Below, piece by piece: positions 39,059 to 47,715 of a stretch of DNA of 64,000 bases. This DNA is from an uncultured Ruminococcus sp. (lineage in GTDB: Bacteria; Bacillota; Clostridia; Oscillospirales; Ruminococcaceae): NCBI GenBank assembly GCA_947345935.1, contig CAMZZN010000002.1, forward strand, positions 62,001 through 126,000, given 5' to 3'. Position 1 is the first letter of the stretch. Every line of letters begins with the position of its first letter. The notes below the pieces were generated by a model. It was given only the letters and a program-made list of their open reading frames with translations. It was not told where the DNA came from and searched no databases. Position numbers and translations under genes: made by a program.

Positions 39059-39087
39059 TTGACAAATGTGCTGATTTGCTGTAAAAT
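39059..39087 (+). promoter_or_regulatory. Promoter of secA
   Basis: TTGACA (39059-39064), 17 bases, TAAAAT (39082-39087), about 60 bases before the secA start. Confidence 0.82.
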
Positions 39088-39148
39088 ATATTATATGTAT
39101 TTATATCTTAAAGAAATAATCATCAATACATGAAAAGGCGGTATACAA

Positions 39149-41908
39149 ATGGGTTTATTCAAAGGAATTTTCGGCGCTAACGGCTACAGCAACAGAGAGT
39201 TGAAGCGTATCGAACCTATTAAAAATAAAGTCCTTGCACTTGACGAGGAGTATCAGCAGCTTTCTGACGCTGAACTGAAGGAAAAAACTCAGGAATTCAA
39301 GGATAGGCTTGAGGACGGCGAGACACTTGACGATATTCTCCCCGAGGCTCTTGCAACGGTAAGGGAAGCAGCCTGGCGTGTTCTGGAAAAAAAGCCTTAT
39401 CCTGTACAGATCATCGGAGCTATCGTTCTTCATCAGGGACGTATAGCCGAAATGAAAACAGGTGAAGGAAAAACTCTCGTTGCCTGCGTTGCTTCGTACC
39501 TTAATGCCCTTTCCGGTCTTGGCGTTCATGTTGTAACGGTAAACGACTATCTTGCAAAAACTCAGGCTGAGGAGATGGGAAAAGTTCATCGCTGGCTGGG
39601 GCTTACTGTAGGATGCATCCTTCATGGTCTTACTAATGATGAAAGACGTGAAGCATATAACTGCGATGTGACATATGCAACAAACAACGAACTCGGATTC
39701 GATTATCTCCGTGACAATATGGTAACTCATAAGGAAGAACGTGTTCAGCGTGCTCCTAATTTTGCCATCGTGGACGAGGTCGATTCGATACTTATCGACG
39801 AAGCACGTACTCCTCTTATCATTTCCGGACGTGGGGACAAGTCTACGGATCTTTATTCAATAGTAGACCGCTTTGCCAAGACGCTTACGCCTACGACCGT
39901 TGTTGAAATGGACGACAAGGCAGACCAGGACGCTCTTAATGAGACAGCCGACTATATTATTGACGAAAAGGCAAAAACGGCAACTATCACTCAGCGAGGC
40001 GTAAAAAAGGCGGAGACTGCTTTCAATGTTGAAAACCTTATGGATCCTGACAATATGACGCTTCTTCACCATATCAACCAGGCCATAAAGGCAAACGGTA
40101 TTATGAGAAACGATATTGATTATGTTGTCAAGGACGGAGAAATTATAATCGTTGACGAATTCACAGGACGTCTTATGATGGGACGACGTTTCAATGACGG
40201 ACTTCATCAGGCAATCGAGGCAAAGGAAGGCGTAAAGATCAAGAGCGAGTCAAAAACCCTTGCAACGATCACTTTCCAGAATTTCTTCCGTCTTTATACA
40301 AAGCTTTCCGGAATGACCGGTACTGCTATGACCGAGGAAGCAGAGTTCAAGGAGATATATAAACTGGACGTTATCTCTATCCCGACAAATAAGCCTGTTA
40401 TAAGAATCGACCATAACGATCAGGTTTTCAGTTCTGAAAAGGGAAAGTATGCCGCTATCATAGAAAAGATCATTGAATGTCACGATAAAGGACAGCCTAT
40501 CCTTGTAGGTACGGTTTCCATTGAAAAATCTGAACTTCTTTCCGCTATGCTGAAAAGAAAGGGGGTTAAGCATGAAGTGCTTAATGCCAAGCAGCACGCC
40601 AAAGAAGCTGAGATCGTAGCGCAGGCAGGTAAGTACGGCGCTGTTACTATTGCCACAAATATGGCAGGACGTGGTACCGATATCATGCTGGGCGGAAACG
40701 CAGAATTTCTTGCAAGAGCAGAAATGAGAAAGCGTCAGATACCTGAGGAGATAATCACTGAGGCTATCGGTTTTGCAGATACTGATAATCAGGAAATTTT
40801 GCAGGCAAGAGAACTGTATCGCCAGCTTTACAATAAGTTTAACGAGGAAGTAAAGGAAAAGGCTGTAAAGGTCAAGGAAGCAGGCGGACTTTATATTCTT
40901 GGTACAGAGCGTCATGAATCAAGACGTATTGACAATCAGCTGCGTGGACGTTCGGGACGTCAGGGCGATGAGGGCGAAAGCTGCTTTTTCCTTTCGGTAG
41001 AGGATGATCTCATGCGAATCTTTGCCGGCGAGCGTCTTGAAAACATGATGAGAACACTTAATGTGGACGAAAGTATGCCTATTGAAAGCAAGCTTCTCAC
41101 AAAGATCATTGAATCCTCGCAGAAGAAAGTCGAAGGCAACAATTTCAGCATCAGAAAGAATGTACTTAATTACGATGACGTTATGAACACTCAGCGTGAG
41201 ATCATATATAAGCAGAGAGCGCAGGTTCTGGACGGAGAAGATCTCCACGAGAGCATTCTCAAGATGATGGAGGAGCTTATTACTACTACTGTCAATACCT
41301 ACCTTGTTGATGAAACGGTAAAGGAAGAATGGAATATCGTAGGTCTTAAGGATCATTTCCAGGGATGGCTCCTCGGACCGGAAGATCTGGAATTCACTGA
41401 TGAGGAGTTGGAGGATGTCACCAAGGAGGACATAATCGAAGCTCTTAGTGAAAAGGCAGGAGAGATCTACCAGGCTAAGGAAGAAGAATACGGCGAAGAG
41501 GTAATGCGTGAGCTTGAACGTGTTATTCTGCTTAAGGTTGTTGATACAAAGTGGATGGCTCACATCGACGATATGGAAGAACTGAAAAAAGGTATCGGAT
41601 TACGCTCCTACGGTCAGAAGAATCCTGTAATTGAGTACCGTTTCGAGGGATTTGAAATGTTCGACGCAATGGTTGAGGCTATCCGTGAGGATACTATCCA
41701 TATGCTTCTTACCGTAAAGGTGAGAAAGGACAGTATGCCGGAGCGTGAACAGGTTGCCAAGCCGGATGCTCCTAATGCCGGAGCAGGCGACGGCAGTTTT
41801 TCCAATCAGGCTAAGGCAAAGAAGATAAAAGATAATGATCCGTGTCCGTGCGGCAGCGGCAAGAAGTATAAGAAGTGCTGCAAGGCAAAGGATATGGAAA
41901 ATAAGTAA
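39149..41908 (+). CDS. secA: Preprotein translocase ATPase SecA
   Basis: Motor of the Sec secretion channel. The 919-residue protein has the Walker [10 protein letters not shown] near 104, [20 protein letters not shown] near 208, the preprotein-binding insertion around 225-370, [18 protein letters not shown] near 505 (DEAD motif VI region) and the C-terminal zinc-binding SEC-C motif [13 protein letters not shown]. Start is ATG with AAAAGGCGG upstream. It has its own promoter and a terminator 13 bases after its stop, so it is a single-gene unit. Confidence 0.98.
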   Translation: MGLFKGIFGANGYSNRELKRIEPIKNKVLALDEEYQQLSDAELKEKTQEFKDRLEDGETLDDILPEALATVREAAWRVLEKKPYPVQIIGAIVLHQGRIAEMKTGEGKTLVACVASYLNALSGLGVHVVTVNDYLAKTQAEEMGKVHRWLGLTVGCILHGLTNDERREAYNCDVTYATNNELGFDYLRDNMVTHKEERVQRAPNFAIVDEVDSILIDEARTPLIISGRGDKSTDLYSIVDRFAKTLTPTTVVEMDDKADQDALNETADYIIDEKAKTATITQRGVKKAETAFNVENLMDPDNMTLLHHINQAIKANGIMRNDIDYVVKDGEIIIVDEFTGRLMMGRRFNDGLHQAIEAKEGVKIKSESKTLATITFQNFFRLYTKLSGMTGTAMTEEAEFKEIYKLDVISIPTNKPVIRIDHNDQVFSSEKGKYAAIIEKIIECHDKGQPILVGTVSIEKSELLSAMLKRKGVKHEVLNAKQHAKEAEIVAQAGKYGAVTIATNMAGRGTDIMLGGNAEFLARAEMRKRQIPEEIITEAIGFADTDNQEILQARELYRQLYNKFNEEVKEKAVKVKEAGGLYILGTERHESRRIDNQLRGRSGRQGDEGESCFFLSVEDDLMRIFAGERLENMMRTLNVDESMPIESKLLTKIIESSQKKVEGNNFSIRKNVLNYDDVMNTQREIIYKQRAQVLDGEDLHESILKMMEELITTTVNTYLVDETVKEEWNIVGLKDHFQGWLLGPEDLEFTDEELEDVTKEDIIEALSEKAGEIYQAKEEEYGEEVMRELERVILLKVVDTKWMAHIDDMEELKKGIGLRSYGQKNPVIEYRFEGFEMFDAMVEAIREDTIHMLLTVKVRKDSMPEREQVAKPDAPNAGAGDGSFSNQAKAKKIKDNDPCPCGSGKKYKKCCKAKDMENK

Positions 41909-41921
41909 TACTAAAGTTCAC

Positions 41922-41947
41922 AAAGGCGGATGCATAGTCCGCCTTTT
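41922..41947 (+). terminator. Intrinsic terminator after secA
   Basis: AAAGGCGGA pairs with TCCGCCTTT across TGCATAG and is followed by TTG. Confidence 0.87.
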
Positions 41948-41974
41948 GTTGCAGAAGGGTCAGGTAAGGATCAG

Positions 41975-42691
41975 ATGAGAAAGTATTTTATTTTTCTGAT
42001 AGCAGCCGGAATCTTATCTGGATGTTCTGACAGAGAAAAAAGCTCTGCTTCAAGCGAAAAAGAAAAAGCTCCTGTTTCGGACATCAAAGGGGAAATAACA
42101 ATTCCGGAGACATCTGAATCCGCAGCTTTGAAAGATTCGGAGTATAAATTCAAAGTTGAAGACGCTGGCATCTTATATTACAACGGAGGTTCTGTTTTAC
42201 AGAAAATAGAGATCGACTGCACGGAACTTCTGAGAATGGCGGAAATTTATGATAAAGATCCGGCAAATCTGCTTGTTGTCAGTGATTTTGATTTCGACGG
42301 CTATGATGATCTTTTTGTGCCAAAAACAACGCTTGTGGCAAATATGCCGGGAACTTATTATCGTTTTAACCCCACAGTGAATTTTGATCCTTTTGAAAAA
42401 TGGGATGTGCTGAATGAAGTTGGTTTTCTGATGAAAGCCGACAGTGAAAACGGAATTTTACATTTTTCATTACGTGGCAGCGCTGTGGATCACGACTGGA
42501 TCATCTATAAATGGGAAAGCGGAAAACTCCAACCTGTTTCCCGTGAGCTTCAGTATATGAATGGCAGCGATATCTACATAGACTGCTTTGAATATGACAA
42601 TGACGGAAAAGAAACTCTTGTAAAAAGAAAACGTGCTGTTCTTGGAGAAAATAATGAATGGCTCGGTACGGAAGATGTTGAATTAAAGTGA
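41975..42691 (+). CDS. Putative lipoprotein with FG-GAP/VCBS-like segment
   Basis: The ATG giving MRKYFIFLIAAGILSGCSD is taken as start; the track start is 15 codons earlier and crosses the secA terminator. The lipobox (LSGC) implies membrane anchoring. In the middle, VVSDFDFDGYDDLFVPKT resembles the Ca-binding DxDxDGxxD loop of FG-GAP/VCBS repeats, and a second, DCFEYDNDGKETLVKRK, follows near the end. The 238-residue protein has no enzyme motif. It precedes the methyltransferase by 18 bases and may share transcription with it. Function unknown. Confidence 0.75.
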   Translation: MRKYFIFLIAAGILSGCSDREKSSASSEKEKAPVSDIKGEITIPETSESAALKDSEYKFKVEDAGILYYNGGSVLQKIEIDCTELLRMAEIYDKDPANLLVVSDFDFDGYDDLFVPKTTLVANMPGTYYRFNPTVNFDPFEKWDVLNEVGFLMKADSENGILHFSLRGSAVDHDWIIYKWESGKLQPVSRELQYMNGSDIYIDCFEYDNDGKETLVKRKRAVLGENNEWLGTEDVELK

Positions 42692-42709
42692 AAGGAACTT
42701 ATCAATTAT

Positions 42710-43477
42710 ATGTCGGATTACAGCGCTTTTGCACGATTTTACGATAAGCTTACGGCGAATATTGACTATCGTAAGCGGGGAGAATATTTTCATGAGATAA
42801 TAAAGAAATTCAAGACAACAAGCGGAAACATCCTCCTTGATCTCGCCTGCGGAACGGGCAGTATTTCAGAGGTAATGGCTGATCTCGGGTACGATGTTAT
42901 CGGCGTTGACAATTCCGATGAAATGCTGGGAATAGCCATAGAAAAGAAGTTTGACAGCGGCAGCAGCATACAGTATCTTTGTCAGGATATGCGCTGCCTG
43001 GATATGTACGGAACAATAGATGTAACGATATGCGCTCTTGACAGCATAAATCATCTGTCGTCTATCGGGGATGTCCGGAAAGTTTTTGAAAGCGTGGCTT
43101 TCTTCTCGGAGCAGAACGCTTTGTTTATCTTCGATGTGAACACACTATATAAGCATCGTAATGTTCTCGCCGATAATACTTTCACCTATGAGGCAGAGGG
43201 CGTTTATTGTATCTGGGAGAATACTCTCGACAAGGAAACTGACGAGGTACGGATGAATCTGGAATTTTTTGAAGAGCTTGACAGCGGTTTGTATGAACGC
43301 AGTTCAGACAGCTTTTCCGAGAAAGCGTACAGTGAATCGGAACTTGAAAAGCTGCTGGCAGAATCGGGATTTGAGCTTCTTGTAAAGTACGGAGATGATA
43401 CATTCGCACTGCCTGCTGATAATACGCAGCGTATAGTGTATGTTACGAGATGCATACGAAATGGTCAGAATATATGA
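42710..43477 (+). CDS. Class I SAM-dependent methyltransferase
   Basis: The 255-residue protein has the SAM-binding motif I LLDLACGTGS near 44, motif II VIGVDNSDEML near 65, and CALDSINHLSSI near 108 as the post-II/IV region, all of the Rossmann methyltransferase fold (Methyltransf_25/11 type). The second half has acidic and aromatic strands typical for the family. No target can be inferred; it stands before hslO and hflX with a 12-base gap, a group of stress and ribosome-related genes. Confidence 0.9.
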   Translation: MSDYSAFARFYDKLTANIDYRKRGEYFHEIIKKFKTTSGNILLDLACGTGSISEVMADLGYDVIGVDNSDEMLGIAIEKKFDSGSSIQYLCQDMRCLDMYGTIDVTICALDSINHLSSIGDVRKVFESVAFFSEQNALFIFDVNTLYKHRNVLADNTFTYEAEGVYCIWENTLDKETDEVRMNLEFFEELDSGLYERSSDSFSEKAYSESELEKLLAESGFELLVKYGDDTFALPADNTQRIVYVTRCIRNGQNI

Positions 43478-43489
43478 AAGGATAATACA

Positions 43490-44377
43490 ATGAGTAAATT
43501 ATATAGAGCGATTTCAGCGGACGGTTCTGCATTTGCGGAAGTTCTTGACGCTAAGGATATCGTATCAGAGATAGAGCGGATACACACAACGTCTGCGGTT
43601 ATAACCGCAGGTCTGGGACGTCTGGCTATAGCCGCTTCCCTTATGGGATATATGCTTAAAGGAGAGAATGATACTATTACTCTCCGTATAAACGGAGGCG
43701 GTCCTGCCGGACAGCTTACCGCTGTTGCAGACAGCCGGGGAAATGTAAAAAGCTGCGTGACGAATCCGGTAGTGGAGATCCCGCTTAACGCTCAGGGAAA
43801 GCTTGACGTTGGCGGAGCTGTCGGACGTGACGGTAATCTTTCCGTTGTGCGTGATATGGGACTTAAAGAACCATACGTGGGAGTGATCCCCCTCGTTTCC
43901 GGTGAGATCGCCGAGGATATTGCAAATTATTATGCAGTCAGCGAGCAGATACCTACAGTGTGTAGTCTTGGGGTTCTGGTAAATCCTGATCTGACGGTAA
44001 GGTCGGCAGGAGGATTTTTGGTACAGCTGCTGCCGTTTGCCGACGAAAAATGCATAGATATCATTGAGGAAAATGTCAATAAAATGCCGCCGGTGTCAAA
44101 GCTGCTGGATGATGGAACATCACCGGAAGAAATTGCCGGAATGCTTCTTAAAGGTCTTGATCCGAACGAGCTTGATACCGCTTCACCGGAGTATCACTGC
44201 GATTGCAGCCGTGAGAGAACGGAAAGGATTTTGCTAAGCATCGGTGAGGAGGAACTTTCAGATATAGCTGCGGAAGAAAAGGACACGGAAGTGTGCTGTC
44301 ATTTCTGCGGAAGGAAATATGTTTTTACTCCGAATGAGATCAGAAAACTGATGGGAAGCTTAAGAAAGGAATCCTGA
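43490..44377 (+). CDS. hslO: Redox-regulated chaperone Hsp33
   Basis: Hsp33 is a holdase switched on by oxidation of its zinc-binding cysteines. The 295-residue protein has the N-terminal domain (GRLAIAASLMGYMLKG, LRINGGGPAGQLTAVADSRGNVKSCV) and the C-terminal redox switch: CDC near 235-237 and CHFCGRKYVF near 268-271. All four cysteines are present, so the protein should be redox competent. Its stop overlaps the hflX start by one base. Confidence 0.97.
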   Translation: MSKLYRAISADGSAFAEVLDAKDIVSEIERIHTTSAVITAGLGRLAIAASLMGYMLKGENDTITLRINGGGPAGQLTAVADSRGNVKSCVTNPVVEIPLNAQGKLDVGGAVGRDGNLSVVRDMGLKEPYVGVIPLVSGEIAEDIANYYAVSEQIPTVCSLGVLVNPDLTVRSAGGFLVQLLPFADEKCIDIIEENVNKMPPVSKLLDDGTSPEEIAGMLLKGLDPNELDTASPEYHCDCSRERTERILLSIGEEELSDIAAEEKDTEVCCHFCGRKYVFTPNEIRKLMGSLRKES

Positions 44378-45630
44378 TGTACGAAAATAAAACTGAAAAT
44401 ATTCCGGTCAAGGCGGTTCTTGCCTGCGTAGATACCGGAGAATTTGACGCAGAAATATCTATTCGTGAGCTGGAGGAGCTTGCTTCAACTGCCGAAGCCG
44501 AGGTTGTCGGTACTGTCATACAGAAACGTCCGTCGTACGATCCTGCAACCTGCATGGGCAGCGGGCGCCTTGAAGAACTGAAAGAACAGCTTGAAATATT
44601 TAAAGCCGAGCTGGTTATCTTCGATCATGAGCTGACAGGCGTTCAGGTGCGTAATATCGAGAATATTCTTGATGTACGGATAATCGACAGGACTACGCTG
44701 ATACTGGATATCTTTGCCCAGCGTGCCCGAACCAAAGAGGGAAAGCTGCAAGTTGAACTGGCGCAGCAGAAGTATCGGCTGCCTCGTCTTACCGGAATGG
44801 GAACAGCTCTTTCAAGACTTGGCGGCGGTATCGGCACAAGAGGGCCGGGTGAAACAAAGCTGGAAACGGATAAGCGGCATATCAGAAAAAGGATCTCCTA
44901 CCTTGAGAATGAACTGGAAGAACTTAAAAAGCACCGTGATTTTTCACGCTCACGCAGGAAGAAAGACGGAGTTCTCTGCGCAGCGATCGTTGGATATACC
45001 AATGTGGGAAAATCGACCCTGCTCAATGCCATGACAGATGCCGGGGTTCTGGCGGAAAATAAGCTTTTTGCGACTCTCGATACTACTTCCCGCTCGATAG
45101 AACTTCCCGACGGACGAAGCGTTATGCTTATCGATACGGTCGGACTTATACGCAGACTGCCGCATAATCTGATAGAGGCTTTCAAGTCAACGCTGGAGGA
45201 AGCTGCTTCTGCGGATGTAATTCTGAATGTTCAGGATCTTTCCTCTCCCGAAAGGCAGGAACAGGCTGAGGTCACCGAACAGCTTCTCACGGAACTGGGC
45301 TGCGGCGATATACCGAGAATCAACGTAATGAATAAGATGGACGCTGCTCTTGATGCCGATATGGTCTTTGAGGATGATTCAACAGTTATGATAAGCGCCA
45401 GAGAACGTTGTGGATTCGACAAACTGCTTGAATGTATTGTAAGGAAGCTTCCTGTGACGGCAAGGAGGATGCAACTTCTTATCCCATATTCCAAAGCCGG
45501 ATTTGCAGGCAGGATACGAGAGGAAGGAAAGATTTTTTCCGAGGAATTTGTTGAAACCGGCACGTTGACAGACGCTTTGATTGATGTAAAACTTATCAGG
45601 GAAGCGGAGCAGTATCGGATAAAAGAATAA
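44377..45630 (+). CDS. hflX: GTPase HflX
   Basis: HflX is a ribosome-splitting GTPase acting in heat and antibiotic stress. The 417-residue protein has the N-terminal HflX domain ([13 protein letters not shown]), the glycine-rich [26 protein letters not shown]-like stretch near 145-170, a coiled segment, then the G domain: G1 [11 protein letters not shown] near 208, G2/G3 [14 protein letters not shown] and DTVGLI near 250, G4 NKMD near 320. The ATG overlaps the hslO TGA by one base (TGATG), so the two are translationally coupled. Confidence 0.97.
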   Translation: [417 protein letters not shown]

Positions 45631-45727
45631 ATAAAAACAGCCGCATACCTTCCAATGCCATTAACTTAATGGTCTATGACCCTTTCACTTTTGTTAAGAG
45701 GGAATTTGCTCTATGAGCAATCATCCT

Positions 45728-45768
45728 ACTTAAATTAAGCGCCTCTTTACGAGGCGCTTAATTTAAGT
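45728..45768. repeat. Long perfect palindromic hairpin after hflX
   Basis: ACTTAAATTAAGCGCCTC and GAGGCGCTTAATTTAAGT form an 18-bp perfect stem with loop TTTAC. It lies between convergent hflX and the AI-2E family gene and may act as a bidirectional terminator, although no T-run follows. Confidence 0.8.
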
Positions 45769-45779
45769 AATATTGGGTT

Positions 45780-45831
45780 TCCAAAGGGGATGTACTCCTC
45801 TTTGGCAGGGGTGTGGGGACAGAGTCCCCAC
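45780..45831. repeat. Extragenic two-hairpin repeat-like element
   Basis: CCAAAGGGGA pairs with TCCTCTTTGG, and GTGGGGAC with GTCCCCAC around AGA, giving two adjacent hairpins joined by CAGGG. The 'TTTGGCAGGGGTGTGGGG' wording is like extragenic repeats I recall in clostridial genomes. It overlaps no gene. Confidence 0.55.
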
Positions 45832-45852
45832 TTAAGTTTTTGTATATAGGGA

Positions 45853-47091
45853 TCATTTTGTTTTTGTCTGATCTTTTTTCGGCTCTTTCTTCTTTTTGGT
45901 CGGTTCTGGTGCGGTCGGAGCATAATCAGCGGTAACTGCGGACATATTTTTAGATTCAAGACGATAGCTGATATACTCGCTTATCAGCGAATACACGACA
46001 GCAAATACGGGAACGCCGAGTATCATTCCGGCAAATCCGAAGAGACCGCCTCCCACAAGAATAGAGAACAGCACCCAGAATGAGGAAACGCCTGTAGACT
46101 GACCAAGGATCTTCGGGCCGATGACATTTCCGTCAAGCTGCTGTATAATAAGTATGAGAATTGCAAAAGGAATTACCTGCTTTGGCGACGATACAAGAAG
46201 AAGCAGTCCGCTGGGGATAGCTCCGATAAAGGGACCGAAAAACGGGATTACGTTGGTGATTCCTACTATAACGGAAATGAGGACTGCAAAATTTATCTTC
46301 ATTACCGTCATGCAGATGAAACAGAGGAATCCGATAATTATGGAATCTATGATCTTTCCGGAGATAAATCCGCTTATTGAACTGTTTGTCTGAGTGCACA
46401 CCCGGAAAAAACCTGAAGCGCCTTTTTCCGGAAGTATCGCATAAGTGAATTTTTTGATTTGAGCCTGGAAATGCTCCTTATCATAGAGAAAATAAACGGC
46501 TACGATCATTCCGATGAGAAAATCCTTGATAGCGATCATGAAAGCAAATGTACGGTCGGTTATTTTGACCATAAGATCGCCGACTTTAGGAAGTAAATTC
46601 TCTACAAATTTATTGACATCAATTTCCAGACGGCTTATCTGTTCGTCAGCGCTTTTTACCAGTTCAGGATATTTATCGGAAAGAGAATTTATCCAGTCAC
46701 GACAATTGTCAATATATGTGTTGACGTTTTCAAAAATACCGGTTATGCTGTTGAGTACCTGAGGCAATATGATCGCAAGAAGCGCTGAAATTATTGTAAT
46801 GAACACAATCATTGCGCTTGCAGCAGCAATTATGCGGTTCAGCCTGGGATGCGGCTTTTTGCGTTCAGTAAATTTTTTTGTTCGCTTTTCCACAAACATC
46901 ATTATAGGATTTACCAGGTAGGCTATAACAAGCCCCCAGGTGATAGGCGCTGCCACGGACAGAAATGTTTTTATCACTCTGCCCACTATAGTGAAATTGA
47001 AAAGTATTGCGTAGACCACAAGGCAGGCTGTAAATGTCAGTACGGTGTAAATGGAAATTGTGTTATATTTTGTATTCCAGTTTATTTTCAT
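45853..47091 (-). CDS. AI-2E family transporter (PerM/YtvI type)
   Basis: The 412-residue membrane protein has paired hydrophobic helices at the N-terminus (TFTACLVVYAILFNF, SVAAPITWGLVIAYLVNPIMMFVE), a coiled soluble loop at about 115-190, and a C-terminal group of helices with TNVIPFFGPFIGAIPSGLLLL and QQLDGNVIGPKILGQSTGVSSFWVL, which are the hallmarks of the AI-2E exporter-like family. A basic Lys-rich tail ends it. Substrate is unknown: some members move autoinducer-2, others ions or act in sporulation. It is transcribed alone towards hflX. Confidence 0.92.
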   Translation of the reverse strand: MKINWNTKYNTISIYTVLTFTACLVVYAILFNFTIVGRVIKTFLSVAAPITWGLVIAYLVNPIMMFVEKRTKKFTERKKPHPRLNRIIAAASAMIVFITIISALLAIILPQVLNSITGIFENVNTYIDNCRDWINSLSDKYPELVKSADEQISRLEIDVNKFVENLLPKVGDLMVKITDRTFAFMIAIKDFLIGMIVAVYFLYDKEHFQAQIKKFTYAILPEKGASGFFRVCTQTNSSISGFISGKIIDSIIIGFLCFICMTVMKINFAVLISVIVGITNVIPFFGPFIGAIPSGLLLLVSSPKQVIPFAILILIIQQLDGNVIGPKILGQSTGVSSFWVLFSILVGGGLFGFAGMILGVPVFAVVYSLISEYISYRLESKNMSAVTADYAPTAPEPTKKKKEPKKDQTKTK

Positions 47092-47408
47092 ATCCTAATC
47101 CCTCGTTTCACTGGTGTAAGAATCTATACCAACAGATGATAATTAATTATAGCATATATTTCATTGGTTGGCAAGTCCTGAATCCTCATTTTGCTGAAGA
47201 TCATTGATAATTTATTTTATTATTGTGAATGTCAGAATGTTAAAATAAAAAAATATAGTTCAAGCAATCTTTATGTATAAAAAATCTCTTGTGGAATTCA
47301 GCAGAAATATGTCTGTGATTCCATGATATAGAGTAAATGATCACGGAAGAATATTTCCTGAAAGTTAGCAAAAAATGACTGATTTATTAATAAACAGCAA
47401 CATACGAC

Positions 47409-47437
47409 TTGATTTGTTCATGAAAACGCAATAAAAT
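47409..47437 (+). promoter_or_regulatory. Candidate promoter of the xylanase gene
   Basis: TTGATT (47409-47414), 17 bases, TAAAAT (47432-47437). It implies a 5' UTR of about 270 bases with small palindromes, including GAAATCC-AGAT-GGATTTC. The remaining 47092-47408 gap shows no gene. Confidence 0.6.
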
Positions 47438-47715
47438 ATTAATATAAGATGATCCCCTGAAAACTCATTTACCAGAAGTGCTTTTCAGAGGAAGCCATTT
47501 GCTGACAGGGATCTGCACACTGTTCAGTACTTGATTCCGGATACGTTTCCGGATGAAGTTTACCATTATATTAATTAAAAGCGAGGAATGATGCATATTA
47601 AGAAAAGCTTTTTAAGCAGAATTCCGACAGAGTCCTTAATGCGGCGTTGCCGTAAAGAACTCAAAGAAATCCAGATGGATTTCACCTACTGATTATTTCT
47701 AAAAGGAGGATTTTT

